A DNA stretch of 64,000 bases from Gambelia wislizenii (taxonomy: Eukaryota; Chordata; Lepidosauria; Squamata; Crotaphytidae): the NCBI GenBank assembly GCA_030847615.1, contig JAUMIR010000005.1, forward strand, positions 112,807,116 to 112,871,115, read 5' to 3'. Shown here one piece after another: positions 1 to 9,879 of the stretch (its first letter is position 1; each line of letters starts with the position of its first letter). The position numbers were made by a program, and so were the translations under genes. The notes under the pieces were generated by a model, which was not told the origin of the DNA, searched no databases, and saw only the letters and a list, made by a program, of their open reading frames with translations.

Positions 1-328
1 AACTTGTTTAGTTCTCCTTTTATCAATACTACTTCTGCAAGCGCTTCTGATATATAGTGAAAAAGGAATAATAGACTCTTTTTGAAGAAACCTTTGAAAG
101 CTAGGTTAGTAGCAACAGCTTTAAAATAAAGGTGTTTCCACATGAACAAAGGCTCTCCAAAATTTAGGCTTCTGTCTACTACTGTGCATTCATTCTTCCG
201 AAAGAGCCTATTATGAAGCATAATGCAGTCACTGTAGGTAAACTAGTGCATGCGAGAGACGTTGATAAAATCTACAGCATGCCAATTTAAGTGTGAATGC
301 CCTGTATCCACTTTTGAAGAATATTTTA

Positions 329-667
329 TTTATTTATATCCCACTTTCCTCCCAATATACAGGGCTCAAAGTGGCTTATAGTATACTATGCAAACAGAAT
401 AAAATCAAAATAATATACGATATAAACTTTAAAAAACACACACAATTAAATGGACAATTGTAGTAAAACAAAACAGTTTAAAATTCACATAAAACATAAG
501 ATAAAGGTAGAGCACATCCCATTGAAAGACCCTTCTATTATACCCAGTTAAAGATAAAAATCCTTTTTAAATAAAAAAAAGGTCTTTGCTAGTAAAAGGT
601 GATGAAAGACGGGGACAGGCTAGCCTCCCATGAAAGGGGATTCTACAATATGGGAGCAGTCATTTAA
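329..667 (-). mobile_element. L2-like LINE, 3' end fragment
   Basis: On the plus strand this opens with a TTTATTTATATCCCACTTTC stretch followed by GGGCTCAAAGTGGCTTATA. That is the reverse of the common reptilian L2 tail, in which 'gtaagccgc...gggtataaataaataa' closes the element. The same block recurs near 4.5, 11.4, 16.4, 35.0 and 46.3 kb. Only untranslated 3' sequence is present and the RT is missing. It ends where a GGAGAGTATCAG-type inverted terminus begins. Confidence 0.6.
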
Positions 668-1583
668 GGAGAGTATCAGATGGCCTTAATATGGCGTTAC
701 ACGAACCCCAGGAGAGCGCCAAACGGCTTCCCTTTCAGATGACGTTGTCTACATCTTTGTTATGCTCCCTTGCTGGACCCGTTTCACCCTCAGTGCTTTT
801 TATCCATGGCTTAAGCCATGAATAGATTGCCCTTTCCATTCCTGTCATGGAACAACAGGCGAGTGAAAAGGTCTCAATTTCTGTAGTGCGATGCCAGCCT
901 CAGTGGGAGGTTCATTCGAGAACACTTCTGGGTGCGATCAGGACATCCAGGTAAGTGACACCCTTTTTGGTACCCTACCTGGGTTACTTGGGTTTTTTGG
1001 GGGGGGGGGTTCAAAACATTTTACTCAGGAAATCTCAAGATTTTTTAAAAAAACATGGTCAGAACAACATGATCCATACATTATCATCACACAAGAATTC
1101 ATGTCATTGAGAGGTCACATCTCCAGGAGGAATGCCCAGTGCACCATCTCATGTATGAAGGATTATTTTGGAGTTCTTTAATGATGTTCCATCTACCATG
1201 CAGGTCTGTTGGCATTATATCTGACTTGCCAACATAGCAAGGCCAGGAAACCTACATTGATATGTGCGCTGGTGATGCAAAACTGTGGGTTTTTTAAGTG
1301 TGTTTTTGTGCTTGCTGTCATTTTTAAAAGTGTATTTCACTTTTTATTTTTGAATTTCCCGCACACTCGTCCTCTTGCAAGAATGGCCTAGGATTTCAAC
1401 CAGGAAGTGAATGCAACTCTGTGTGAGCTGCATTCACTCCATGGCTGCCAAGGGGGAGAGAAGGCATGCAATTAAGGTGAGTGTAAAACTTTTCTTTCTT
1501 GTGCTGGGATGGGGTCTGGAGGGTAGCGGGACAGGTAATAGCGAGACTGGGACAGTATTTTTCTCCCCGTCTGAAAATCTCCA
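668..1583. mobile_element. Harbinger-like non-autonomous DNA transposon (TATCAGA family), interrupted
   Basis: The left end GGAGAGTATCAGATGG and the right end GTCTGAAAATCTCC form an inverted pair. It resembles the better-preserved members at 13877-14444 and 14832-15440. The internal 'ggtaagtgaca...tacctgggttacttggg' text matches, in reverse, the 'caagtaaaccaggaag' block of those copies. A G-run (about 1000-1010) and extra sequence to about 1330 suggest an internal insertion. No clear target duplication remains (TAA on the left, ACA on the right), so the outer limits are uncertain. Short open frames inside are not credible genes. Confidence 0.5.
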
Positions 1584-1585
1584 CA

Positions 1586-1806
1586 GGCTGCATCACCACT
1601 GCAGAAATTATCCAGTTTGACACCACTTAACTGCCATGGCTCAATGCTATAGAATTCTGGGATTTGTAGCTTTGTGAGATATTTAGCCTTCTCTGTTAGA
1701 GAGCTTTGGTGCCATAATGAACTACAAATACCAGTATTCCATAGCATTGAGCCATGGCAGTTAGAGCAGTGTGAAACTGGATTATTTCTGCAGTACAGAT
1801 GCAGCC
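1586..1806. mobile_element. Foldback MITE, about 100 bp arms
   Basis: The two halves are inverted copies. GGCTGCATCACCACTGCAG at the left mirrors CTGCAGTACAGATGCAGCC at the right, and inside both arms 'ctgccatggctcaatgctat' and 'gggatttgtagct' recur in opposite orientation. The length is 221 bp. The inner 'ctgggatttgtag' text is typical of hAT-type MITEs of sauropsids, but the class is inferred because I cannot read an 8 bp target duplication. Confidence 0.65.
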
Positions 1807-1837
1807 ATGGTCTTTGAGGTAGAAAACTGGCCAATAT

Positions 1838-2143
1838 ATGCTACATGTCATGGCCAGCCAGGCTGAGGATGAGGAGGATGAGGAGGCTGAACCAGGCTCT
1901 AGCATTGTTCTGCTAGCTCTAGCAGAGCTGGCTGAGCCAGAACCTAGCTCTGCTATGCCAACTGCAGCAGAGTCCATGACTCAGCAGCCTAGCCTCCCCC
2001 CAGCAGAGGTTCCAGGCCTGGGAGACATAGAGGAGCAGGATGAGGAGGTACCTACCTTCAGCCAGAGAAGGACAGAAAGGCCGTGCCTCCGGCGATTTCT
2101 GAGATTATATGAGAAAAGCTCAGCAATCACCAAACAGCTGTGA
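1838..2143 (+). pseudogene. LTR retroelement, 3' terminal ORF remnant (acidic/Ser-Pro rich)
   Basis: An open frame of about 100 codons. It is an acidic stretch (runs of Glu/Asp around residues 9-18), then a Pro/Ser/Ala-rich middle, then a basic tail with the motif FSQRR followed by RRFLRLY. The same tail pattern (FSQQR, then KRSLRLY) occurs on the minus strand near 41.0 kb, where an LTR follows within 250 bp. Here LTR-like sequence follows directly. I read it as the last coding segment of an LTR retrotransposon, not a host gene. Whether it is the end of pol or a separate ORF cannot be told, and no protease, RT or integrase motif is in this fragment. Confidence 0.45.
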
Positions 2144-2500
2144 TTAGGAGCTGGACCAATATAACCAGCTGTGAGACACTGAGCTTCTTTGTCAGAGTCT
2201 ATCTGCATTCCCTGGCGAAAGCATCTGACTCGGACTCGCTTGTTGCCTAAAACCTTGCCTCCTAGACCTCGGATTGATCTGGAACTTCTGACCTTGGATT
2301 GGACTCGCTGACCTGCTTTCTGGAACTCTTGACCCTGCACTGGACTCACTGACTTGCTCTCTGGACTCCTGGATCTTTGGCTTGCCCTCTGGTTTTACTA
2401 TTTGGACTGGTTGTGCTTCAGAATTATTTTTGTGTTGCTGCAAAGCCTTGCACTTTGCGTGTATTATTCTTATCAGCCATGCGGTTGGCTGCTTTCCCAG
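2141..2500 (+). mobile_element. LTR-like sequence following the ORF remnant
   Basis: It begins around TGTGATTAGGAGCTGG. The matching minus-strand LTR near 40.7 kb has TGTGATTAGTATATATA at the equivalent place. It contains about two and a half imperfect 40-43 bp direct repeats at 2278-2372 (units starting TCTGGAACTTCTGACC, TCTGGAACTCTTGACC and TCTGGACTCCTGG). The right end is not defined and no TG...CA pair with a target duplication could be fixed. Confidence 0.4.
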
Positions 2501-2639
2501 ACACTACAGTTATAGAATATGGGTGCTTCCATCTTATAACAACAATAAAAGCTTCTTTCCCTCTAGCTGAGAAGAGCTCTAGCAAAGGATTTAAGATGGA
2601 AGGTCAAATAACATTTTGGTTCAAATTATAGTATGGGCT

Positions 2640-3160
2640 TATCTACAAAAGCAATATACTCTATCTTGCTCCCATGTCAGAGGCTTGCAATCCTGATAAG
2701 GCAGGGCTTTTTCCCTGTTCTGTCCCTGGGTGGTCCTCACCACCACCGGGGCAGATATGGGTCTGAGTTGGGGAAAAGGTGGGCTGGACCCTGGTGGTGC
2801 AGTGGTTAAATGCCAGTACTGCAAGCCACCATGTTGCAAGTTCAATTCCAGAGGGCTCCAAGGTACACTCAGCCTTCCATCCTTTCCTAGGTTGGTAAAA
2901 TGAGTACCCAGCTTGTGGGGGCAATTAGCTAACACACATTGGAAGCTACTTAATGCAGTGTAGATGTGTAAATTGCTATTGCTTAAAACAGTTTGTAAGC
3001 CGCTCTGATAGCCTTGTGGCTGAAGAGCAGGGTATAAATAAATAAATAAATAAATACCTCTTTTAATTTATTCCTGCCAAGAGGAAATCAATCAGTTCCC
3101 ACAAGACTGCAGGAGCCTACCCTGGCAGGCCAGCCCTCACTGCTGTCCAGGAAACCAGCC
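2640..3160. mobile_element. Harbinger-like ~520 bp family member, split by a SINE
   Basis: The left end GGGCTTATCTAC and the following 'ggcagggctttttccctgttctgtccctgggtggtcctcaccacc' match the complete copies at 22484-23002 and 37114-37654. After the SINE at about 2786-3057, the segment 'ggagcctaccctggcaggccagccctcactgctg' continues the match to 37114-37654. The right terminus is lost where LTR-like sequence begins. Confidence 0.55.
2786..3057 (+). mobile_element. Sauria-type tRNA-derived SINE
   Basis: A tRNA-like head has an A-box-like GGTGCAGTGGTTAAATGCC and a B-box-like GGTTGCAAGTTCAATTCC (here TGTTGCAAGTTCAATTCC). It is followed by the conserved CTCAGCCTTCCATCC and ATGAGTACCCAGCTTGT body and an (AAAT)n tail at 3034-3056. 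This arrangement is characteristic of Sauria/Squam SINEs and is one of the best lineage clues in the window. It sits inside a Harbinger-like element and is therefore younger than it. Confidence 0.85.
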
Positions 3161-3164
3161 AAGG

Positions 3165-3790
3165 CTGTAATGCAGCCAACTGATAGCTGACTGGCAGTTT
3201 ACCAAGGAACAAACATCAATACAGGAACAATTGCATGGCAGAATTTCTAGGCAACAAGTTCAGTCCACAAGAGATTAGTCCAATTTACCAGCCCAAAAGT
3301 CAACGGTCATGGCTAGCAGGGTGTCCAGTACAATCGAAAGGTTGAGGTCCAAACAAGGCAACAATAGTCTTCACTAAAGCAGATGTTTCCCCCCCAAAGA
3401 CACCAGATAATCTCCAAAAAGTTTGCAGAGCAGCTGTCACTGATTTATAGCTCTTCAGTGTTTACAGAGCAGCTCCTTGATTGCTTGGATTTTGTCATAA
3501 ATATGCTGTGATCCTTGCACTGCCTCCTTTTGGTGCCTGTGTTCTTGAAAGGTGGGTAAGACTGGGTCTATGTTATCTATTGTTTCTCTGTCTGTGGGGC
3601 CAGGCCTGTCTGCTGGGTGTAAGTTATCTGCTCTGTCTCCCTCTGCTATCTCTGAGGGGCCAGGAAGCTCTGTTGGGGTGGGTGCTGATAAATCTGCTCC
3701 AGAGGAGTCAGGAATCTCTGCTGATAAACCTACTCCCTACTATAAATCCTACTCTAAAGCTCTGTTCCCCTCTAGTTCATCTTCATCTTA
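3165..3790 (-). mobile_element. LTR retroelement fragment: 3' ORF tail plus LTR, minus strand
   Basis: Read on the minus strand, about 3790-3455 gives an open Ser/Pro/Asp-rich stretch ending with LPTFQEHR and a basic tail before a stop. This is the same layout as the plus-strand remnant at 1838-2143. It continues into LTR-like sequence with TTGTTGCCTAGAAATTCTGCC, comparable to TTGTTGCCTAAAACCTTGCC at 2239 in the other copy. So it is a second, inverted copy of the same family 1 kb away. Frames on the plus strand here are shadows. Confidence 0.4.
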
Positions 3791-3791
3791 C

Positions 3792-3975
3792 AGGAGCCCT
3801 GGTGGCACTGTGGTTAAATCCCGGTACTGTAGCCACAACGTTATGAGTTAGATCCTACAGGGCTCTAGTTGACTCAGCCTTCCATCCTTCCATAGGTTGG
3901 TTAAATGAGTACCCAGCTTGTTGGGGGCAATTAGCTAACACATTGTAAAACACTTAGGGAGTGCTTTGAAATACA
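3792..3975 (+). mobile_element. Sauria-type SINE, second copy
   Basis: It shows AGCCCTGGTGGCACTGTGGTTAAATCCCGGTACTG, then a decayed B box, then the conserved GACTCAGCCTTCCATCC and GAGTACCCAGCTTGTTGGGG blocks. It ends in a short A-rich tail (aaatacaatagaatc). It is more diverged in the tail than the 2786 copy and interrupts the minus-strand LTR-element remnant. Confidence 0.8.
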
Positions 3976-4290
3976 ATAGAATCAAAACTCAACACTTACA
4001 AAAGAATTCCACCCAGGGACAAGAGGATTCCCAGCAGATATGGCCCATCAACCAACCATTAGCCAGACACTAAGGAGCCTTGCATTTCTATACCCAGAAA
4101 CTAACCATTCAATTACACAAATTTACATATACTCCCCAACAGGGGTTCACAGCATATAAACTCCACACATATACCTTCCCAACCATTCTCTGAGGGTGCC
4201 AGCCACAGATGCAGGAAAAACGTCAGAAGTAAACTCTTCCAGAACACAACCTCACAGCCTGGGGTGGGGGAGACTAAGGAAAAACCTCTC
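3976..4290 (+). mobile_element. Penelope-like element terminal repeat with degraded hammerhead-like core
   Basis: It contains AACAGGGGTTCACAGCATAT, AAACTCCACACA, CCAACCATTCTCTGAGGG, GCCACAGATGCAGG and AACGTCAGAAGTAAACTC. These are the same ordered blocks as the paired copies at 63404-63812. In this copy the CTGAAGA box has become CTGAGGG, so a hammerhead fold would be broken. The assignment to Penelope-like elements rests on known squamate terminal sequences and on the Penelope RT fragment at 10.3-11.4 kb. Confidence 0.6.
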
Positions 4291-4360
4291 TGAATAAATT
4301 GTGCCAAGAAAATCCCATGATAAAATCTCCATAAGTCAGTGCGAACTAGAAGGTAAATAG
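4291..4360 (+). repeat. tRNA/CORE-type SINE tail fragment
   Basis: The text 'aataaattgtgccaagaaaatcccatgataaaatctccataagtcag' is the 3' part of the SINE present more completely at 32345-32680 ('aacaaatattgccaagaaaaccttgtgatagg...ccataagcc'). The head is absent. Confidence 0.55.
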
Positions 4361-4505
4361 CATTTCTTGAACACTTCTTGCTTATGAATGCATTCAGAGA
4401 AACATGTACAAAAGTGTACACATTAAGCAAAACTGAATTAAGCACACACATTGGGAGTATACAAACACTATACAAAAAATGAATCTAAAGTTCATGTGGA
4501 TATCA

Positions 4506-5140
4506 TCACCACCACCATTATATTTATTTATATCCCATGCTTTTCCCAATTCGGAATTCAAGGTGGCTTACAATACATAAGTTAACACTCATGAGTTAAA
4601 TGTGTTTTTAAACAATCAATAAAATTAAGACAGTTACAAATGTAACCATTAAAAATAAAACATTATATAGACAATAGAGTAAATTTTGCAAGACCCATTC
4701 CCTTAGAGCAGTCAGTGTTCAAAGGCCCACCAAAACAAAAATGTCTTCCTCTTCTTGTGCAGAGAGCAAGGAGAACACCAATCAAACCTCTCTAGGAAAG
4801 GAATTCCAGAGTCTATAGAGACAGCAACCAAGAAGGCCCTCTCCCACCCAATTTATCTGTGAGGATATCTGAAAACATTTATACCTCACCCTGTATTATG
4901 AGCTCTCACGGTGGTGTACAAGTAAAACCAATTTAACCATTAAAACAATTTAAATTTTAAAAATTATGTAAACCAACTAAAACTTATTAAATAGTTCCAT
5001 ATGTTAAATCTGCTTAAAAGGTTAAAACATTCTAAAACCATATATGCATATATTTAGGAAGAAATCAACTTTGTTTTTTAAAACATCACTAACTCCATAT
5101 GTTCCAAAGCTATGAAACAAATGTGTCCTTCAAAAAACTT
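4506..5140 (-). mobile_element. Two adjacent L2-like LINE 3' ends
   Basis: The first copy starts with 'tatttatttatatcccatgcttttcccaattcggaattcaaggtggcttacaa' at 4521 and runs to 'aaggccctctcccaccc' near 4850. A second, more decayed copy begins at about 4876 ('atttatacctcaccctgtattatgagctctcacggtggtgtacaa'). Both are on the minus strand and lack RT sequence. A short repeat shared with 32.5 kb follows at 5154. Confidence 0.55.
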
Positions 5141-5235
5141 GAAAGTTCTTGTCAGTGCTGGCACTAGGGGTGTGTGAAGAGATGGAACCACATCAGGGTG
5201 ACACCATCAAAGTGTGTGGGGGGGTAACACCAGTC

Positions 5236-6149
5236 ATAGTGACCCCATAGGTCCTTTTAGTGAAATACTCAGACTTGTCTGTTCCTACCTAAAACTTGTA
5301 GTGAATACTGAAATAGACCCTACTCCATTAAAACTTCTTTGTCATCCTCCTGGCCTCACCAGACAAAAGAGGGAACTGTTACATTATGCTAACAGTGCAA
5401 CCTATGTGGGCTTTCCTTGGACACAAACACAAATATATATAGGGTTACAGCCTAAGATATTTATTTTTCTGTGTAATTCAGGTATTCTGATATGCTAAAA
5501 TAGCAGTTTATTTAGCACAACTTTTTGTAGCAAATACCTGTAGACTTGAGGAATAACACTGTATATGTATTCCAAATGTAAGCTTATATATAATACTAAT
5601 GGAACTGAGATGGAGTGGAAAGTAATAAAGGTTTTAGCACCATGATGAGTCTGGAAGGGTTGCTGTATTCACAGGTAATGAAATCATGAGGGAATTATAT
5701 ATAGGTCATCCAAAATGCATGCCAATAAATCCTTTATATTTCTCATCCATAGAATCATAGAGGCCACATATATTACCAAAAAACTATTAGAAATGATTTA
5801 AAGCATTTAAAGCATTTTATTAATATCATTTTTCATTTTTTTCCTCTTGTAAAAACTTAACTACCTTTGCTGACAACACAATGCCACTATATATGTACTC
5901 CACAGAAAGATCTATAGTGTCTAATACATTTTGGAAACATCAGCTACTGCATACTACAAAGTCCTATGCTTTTCATTTTCACAGTCATTTCTCAATGCTG
6001 CTGTTGCCAAAGTCCCAAACTTACATTTAGTCAAGAACATATTACCAAACTGAAATCAATCCAAGCAACAACAAAAGCTAAACAAAGCTGTAAATTTTAA
6101 GAATATTTGTTGTCACTGCTTTTATGTGTCTCATTCTAACTATAACAAA
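5236..6149. other. AT-rich stretch with no recognised feature
   Basis: I see no coding signature, repeat terminus or structured RNA here. Short open frames lack any family resemblance. A possible CR1-tail-like 'catagaatcatagagg' at 5750 is too short to call. Confidence 0.5.
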
Positions 6150-6765
6150 TTTCTAAATGTAGGATACCATGGTTGAAAGCCACTGAGAGGTCCAGCAGAA
6201 CCACAGGGACACACTTCCCCCCAACATCTAGTTCTCTGTGTAGGTAATCTACAAAGGCGACCAAAGCTATCTCTGTTCACAGCCAGTCCTGAAGTCAGAT
6301 AGAAATGGATCTAGATAAAACATTTCATCCAGGAACCCCTGGAGCTGGAAGGCCAACACACTCCAATAACTTGTCCAAAAAAAGAGATACTGGAGATTGT
6401 CCAATAGTTCTCTAGTATAGTGGGATCCTGGGAGAAATTTTCAATAATAGCCTCACCATGGCCTCTTTTAGACAAGATGGAAACCTACTTTGCTATAGCG
6501 AGGCATTCACTATTTCCCTTACCTAATCCCCCAGTCTCCCTCAGACTGCTTTTAATAGACAGGTAGGGCATTGGTCCAGTATGCACATGGTGGCCCTCAC
6601 TTCTCCAATGATCTTGTCCACATCCTCAGGCTGCACAAATTGAAATGTATCCAATAACACTGTAAAAATGAGCCAAGTTAACATCCTCCAGACTTTTATC
6701 AACTATAGCATCCAAGTCAAAGTGGATTGAGTGATTTTTTTCTGTCAAGTGTTGTGCAAACTCTT
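6150..6765 (-). pseudogene. L2-like LINE reverse transcriptase fragment
   Basis: Minus-strand translation in broken frames gives pieces of the L2 RT palm: a run resembling TEIALVAFVDYLHREL, then VVLLDLSVAF. That is the 'fingers-to-motif-A' region of L2-clade RT. The same nucleotide text (aggtccagcagaacc...gatctagataa...ctggagctgg) recurs at 37.0-37.8 kb. Multiple stops and indels make it inactive. It abuts the 3' terminus of the RTE-like LINE. Confidence 0.65.
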
Positions 6766-6823
6766 TACTCTCTGGCTTTTCTTCGCGAGCGAAGATTCAG
6801 GAAGGACTCATCCCGCATTTTCT

Positions 6824-6886
6824 GCAAGAGCGCTGATGACTAAAAAGGCCAATCCGAGATAGACAAGTCCAGTTGCAGAAAGCACA
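6824..6886 (-). other. C2HC zinc-finger-like motif at the C-terminus of the RTE-like LINE
   Basis: The minus-strand frame across 6886-6824 spells C-x2-C-x12-H-x3-C, with the core CLSRIGLFSHQ. The copy at 24733-25096 keeps the same spacing with CLSWIGLFSHQ. Conservation in both copies suggests this was a genuine terminal finger of the LINE protein, possibly for RNA or DNA binding. Function is inferred only. Confidence 0.5.
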
Positions 6887-7093
6887 GTAGAAGGTCTCCT
6901 TGGGTGATGTTTCCGGGTTGTGATTCTTTCTGCGTTGTCGTTTCTCTTCAAGACTTGTTCGGCGTAAGTTCTCAAATAAGGCTGCAGCATTGTGGATAGT
7001 GTGTCTCCATGCCTCCTGATGTGAGGCCAGGGCAGACCATTGTTGGTGATCAATTTGGCTGAGCCTGAGATGTTGTTTCAGGGAGTCCTTGTA

Positions 7094-8180
7094 TCACTTT
7101 TTTGGAGCACCCCTCTTACGCTGACCCATGGCGAGTTCACCGTAGAGTACTATTTTTGGGAGATGATGGTCCTCCATTCTAGAAACGTGCCCTGCCCAGC
7201 GCAGCTGTGTTCTCAATATCATGGCCTCAATGCTGGTGATCCCTGCTTGGTCAAGGACAGCAACATTCATCACATAGTCAGTCCAGTGTAGATTTAGGAT
7301 TGTGCACAAACAGCACTGATGAAAGCGTTCGAGGAGTCGCAAGTGGTGGCGATAGGTGACCCATGTTTCAGATCCATAAAGGCGAATAGACAGTACACTG
7401 GCTCTATACACACTGATTTCTGTGTTTCGCCTCAGGTGTTTACTACTCCAGACTCTTTTGTAAAGTCTTCCAAATGAGCTATGTGCCTTTGCTAATCTGT
7501 GATCAATCTCTTTGTCAATCTTGGCATCTGAGGAGATGATGCTTCCGAGGTAGGTGAACTGCTGAATGGACTTAAGCACAGAGCTGCCGACAGCAATGTG
7601 GGGATAGTGGTGTTCGTCCTGTGGTGCAGGCTGGTAAAGAACTTCCATTTTTGTCAGGTTGACTTCCAGCCCAAACAGCTCTGCAGCTGTTGTGAAGCAG
7701 GATGTTAGGCACTGCAGAGCTACTTCTGTGTGGGCAACAAGGGCAGCAGCATCAGCGAAGAGCAGCTCACAGACCAGATAGTTTAGAGTCTTAGTGCGAG
7801 CCCTCAAAAAATCCTCTAGAATCACCCAGATCTGCACAGTGTTGTGTTTTTTCTGCTATATTGATCCACCACTTGTTCTGCATGTCTCTGAATTTTTGTT
7901 GAAGTTTACTACATGTGAGACGGAAAGCTGCTTTTCTTACATGGCAAGTTGGCTGGGCAAGGTATGCCTGGTGAGCAATTCTCTTCTTTGCCAACAGCTC
8001 CTGGATCTCTTCGTTGTTTTCATCCAACCAGTCTTGATTTTTCTTGTGGGAGAACCTGAGGGATTCTTCCGCACACTGGAGGATACTGTTTTTGATATGT
8101 TGCCAAAGCACTGTAGGAGAAGGATCTATAGAATGGTCTTCAAGTTTTGTTTTCAGGTTTACCTGGAAGTTGTCTCTCAT
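7094..8180 (-). pseudogene. RTE-like LINE linker and residual RT/C-terminal region
   Basis: The upstream frame (8180-7791) is the basic linker after the endonuclease, containing RFSHKKNQDWLDENNEEI, and it stops shortly after DSRGFFEG. The downstream frame (7837-7094) starts abruptly at the motif C region. It reads LLFADAAALVAH where FADD is expected, so one catalytic Asp has become Ala. It then has TKMEVLYQPAP, FTYLGSIIS, ETWVTYRHHLRLLERFH and LRWAGHVSRM. RT motifs 0 to B between them are absent. This is a dead copy with an internal deletion plus an active-site change. Confidence 0.7.
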
Positions 8181-8204
8181 GGTAGCTTGTTGAAGAATGT
8201 TGAC

Positions 8205-9015
8205 TTAGAGTCTCTTCTTTAGGATGCCACCCCTCTTAGGTTTGAACTTAAGATGAAGGTTTAGTTTACATCTTACAAGGCGATGATCTGTCTTGCATTC
8301 TGCACTGGATATCACTCGAGTATGACAGACATCGCAAATGTTTCTCTGGCTGACTAGAACATAGTCAATGAGGTGCCAATGTTTGGATTGGGGATGCATC
8401 CAGGTTGTCTTCAAGCTATCTTTCTGCTGAAAGATAGTGTTTGTAATAGTCAGCTGTTGTTCTGCACACAACTCTAGTAAGAGGCATCCGTTATCATTGC
8501 AATTTCCAACACCATGCTTGCCTAAGACACCGTTCCAAGCTTTGGAGTTCTTTCCTACTCTGGCATTGAAGTCACCAAGGATAATAATTTTATCTTCTAC
8601 AGGGACTTTTTGTATGTGGTGTCGTAGGTCTGTATAGAATTTGTCTTTCTCTACAGGGTCGGCCTGCATAGTTGGGGCATATATATTAAAGAGAACAATA
8701 TGTGGGAGGCGTAAGGAAATAATCCGATCAGAGTGTCCTGTTGGCAAGGTTTCAAATTTGGAGGCAATGGAGTTTTTAATCATGAAGCCTACTCCTGAAA
8801 GATGTTTTTTCGGTTTGGGGTTTGCCAGACCAGTAAAGTGTGTAGCCGGAGCCGTGTTCTTTATGGCTGCCTTCCTCATGGAGACGAACTTCACTAAGAG
8901 CTGCAATGTCAATATTAAGTTGTGATAGTTCATCGGCTATTAGAGCAGAATGACGCTCAGGCCATCCACTCTCTGCAGAGTCTTGCATGGTTCTGATGGT
9001 CCAGCATGCAAGCAT
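8205..9015 (-). pseudogene. APE-type endonuclease domain of the RTE-like LINE
   Basis: Two overlapping minus-strand frames together cover the endonuclease. The N-terminal piece (9015-8776) holds TIRTMQDSAESG and IDIAALSEVRL, where the Glu of SEVRL corresponds to the catalytic Glu. The second piece (8933-8205) holds NIYAPTMQ, IILGDFNARVG (catalytic Asp/Asn), LIDYVLVSQ and KTDHRLVRCKL (catalytic Asp-His). All expected APE motifs are present in order, so the domain is much better preserved than the RT. A frame change near 8800 prevents a single product. In a functional LINE this domain nicks target DNA to prime reverse transcription. Confidence 0.75.
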
Positions 9016-9879
9016 GAGTTTATTTCCACCTTTGGAGGCCGGTGTATGCCTTTGTTTCTTTGCCTTGGTTTGACTGTGTCAGAAGATTCCCGTTGGCCAT
9101 GACTTGTCAGCCAGGTAGTTGGGGATGAGCTTTCATTAGGCCACCTTTTCTAGCGCCCTCTCCATATGGAGCAAGCAATGCTCTCCTTAAAAATGGCTGC
9201 TTGGTCATTCAGGATGCTGCCGAACAAGACTGTCATCTCCCGGGTCATTCTCGAGCGACCAAAGTCCTGAACCACCTGCATGCAGGGTTGGGTCTGCAGC
9301 TTCCAGTGCATCTTTACACCTGCCGTTTCGTCCCTCGCCTATCGCTACAGGGCTTTTTTGGAATGGGATTTGTCCTTCGAGCCTGTGCAATGGATTTTTC
9401 TAGTGGAGCGCAGCGTACACAGAACTGGCCTCACCCTTTAAACCAAAGGTTCATCTGCTGGCCTTGCAAGCATGGATGGTAGCAGTGAGGTCCTCGGGCC
9501 GTAGGTTTGATTAGAGTTTCCTTCTCTTAGATGGTTGACCTTACAGGGTTGGACGAGCACCATCTGCCCAGGTTTGGGATTAGAATTTTCCTTCTCCTAG
9601 GACGGTTGCCATAAGGCTAGAGAGCCCATCCTGCCCTTTGACACTCTTTGTCAGACCCTTCGGTTTTGACCTGTCTGGCATGGGAGACCCTACCAGTGGC
9701 TATTATGCCACCGCTAGCACAGCTCAAAACATCATTAGTGTACGCAAGCCTCTCTCCCATGACAAGGGGGCGTCAATGGAGAGGAAACTCTTTACAACAG
9801 GATGCCAAACAGTTTATATACTGCTCTTGTGGGGCGGAATGCAAAAGGCCCCTGAATACTCAAGACAGTGCCATTTTAT

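Larger units (their letters stand above)
6774..9860 (-). mobile_element. RTE-like LINE, 5' region to 3' terminus, RT core deleted
   Basis: A minus-strand non-LTR retrotransposon. From 5' to 3' it has an untranslated leader (about 9860-9020), an APE-type endonuclease (9015-8205), a linker region (8180-7804), a junction near 7800, the RT tail and C-terminal domain (7837-6824), and a 3' terminus near 6774. The RT fingers and most of the palm are missing at the junction. A second, 5'-truncated copy of its last 360 bp lies at 24733-25096. The clade is inferred as RTE or RTE-X-like from the endonuclease and from the LRWAGHVSRM-type C-terminal motif; a related clade is possible. Confidence 0.7.
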
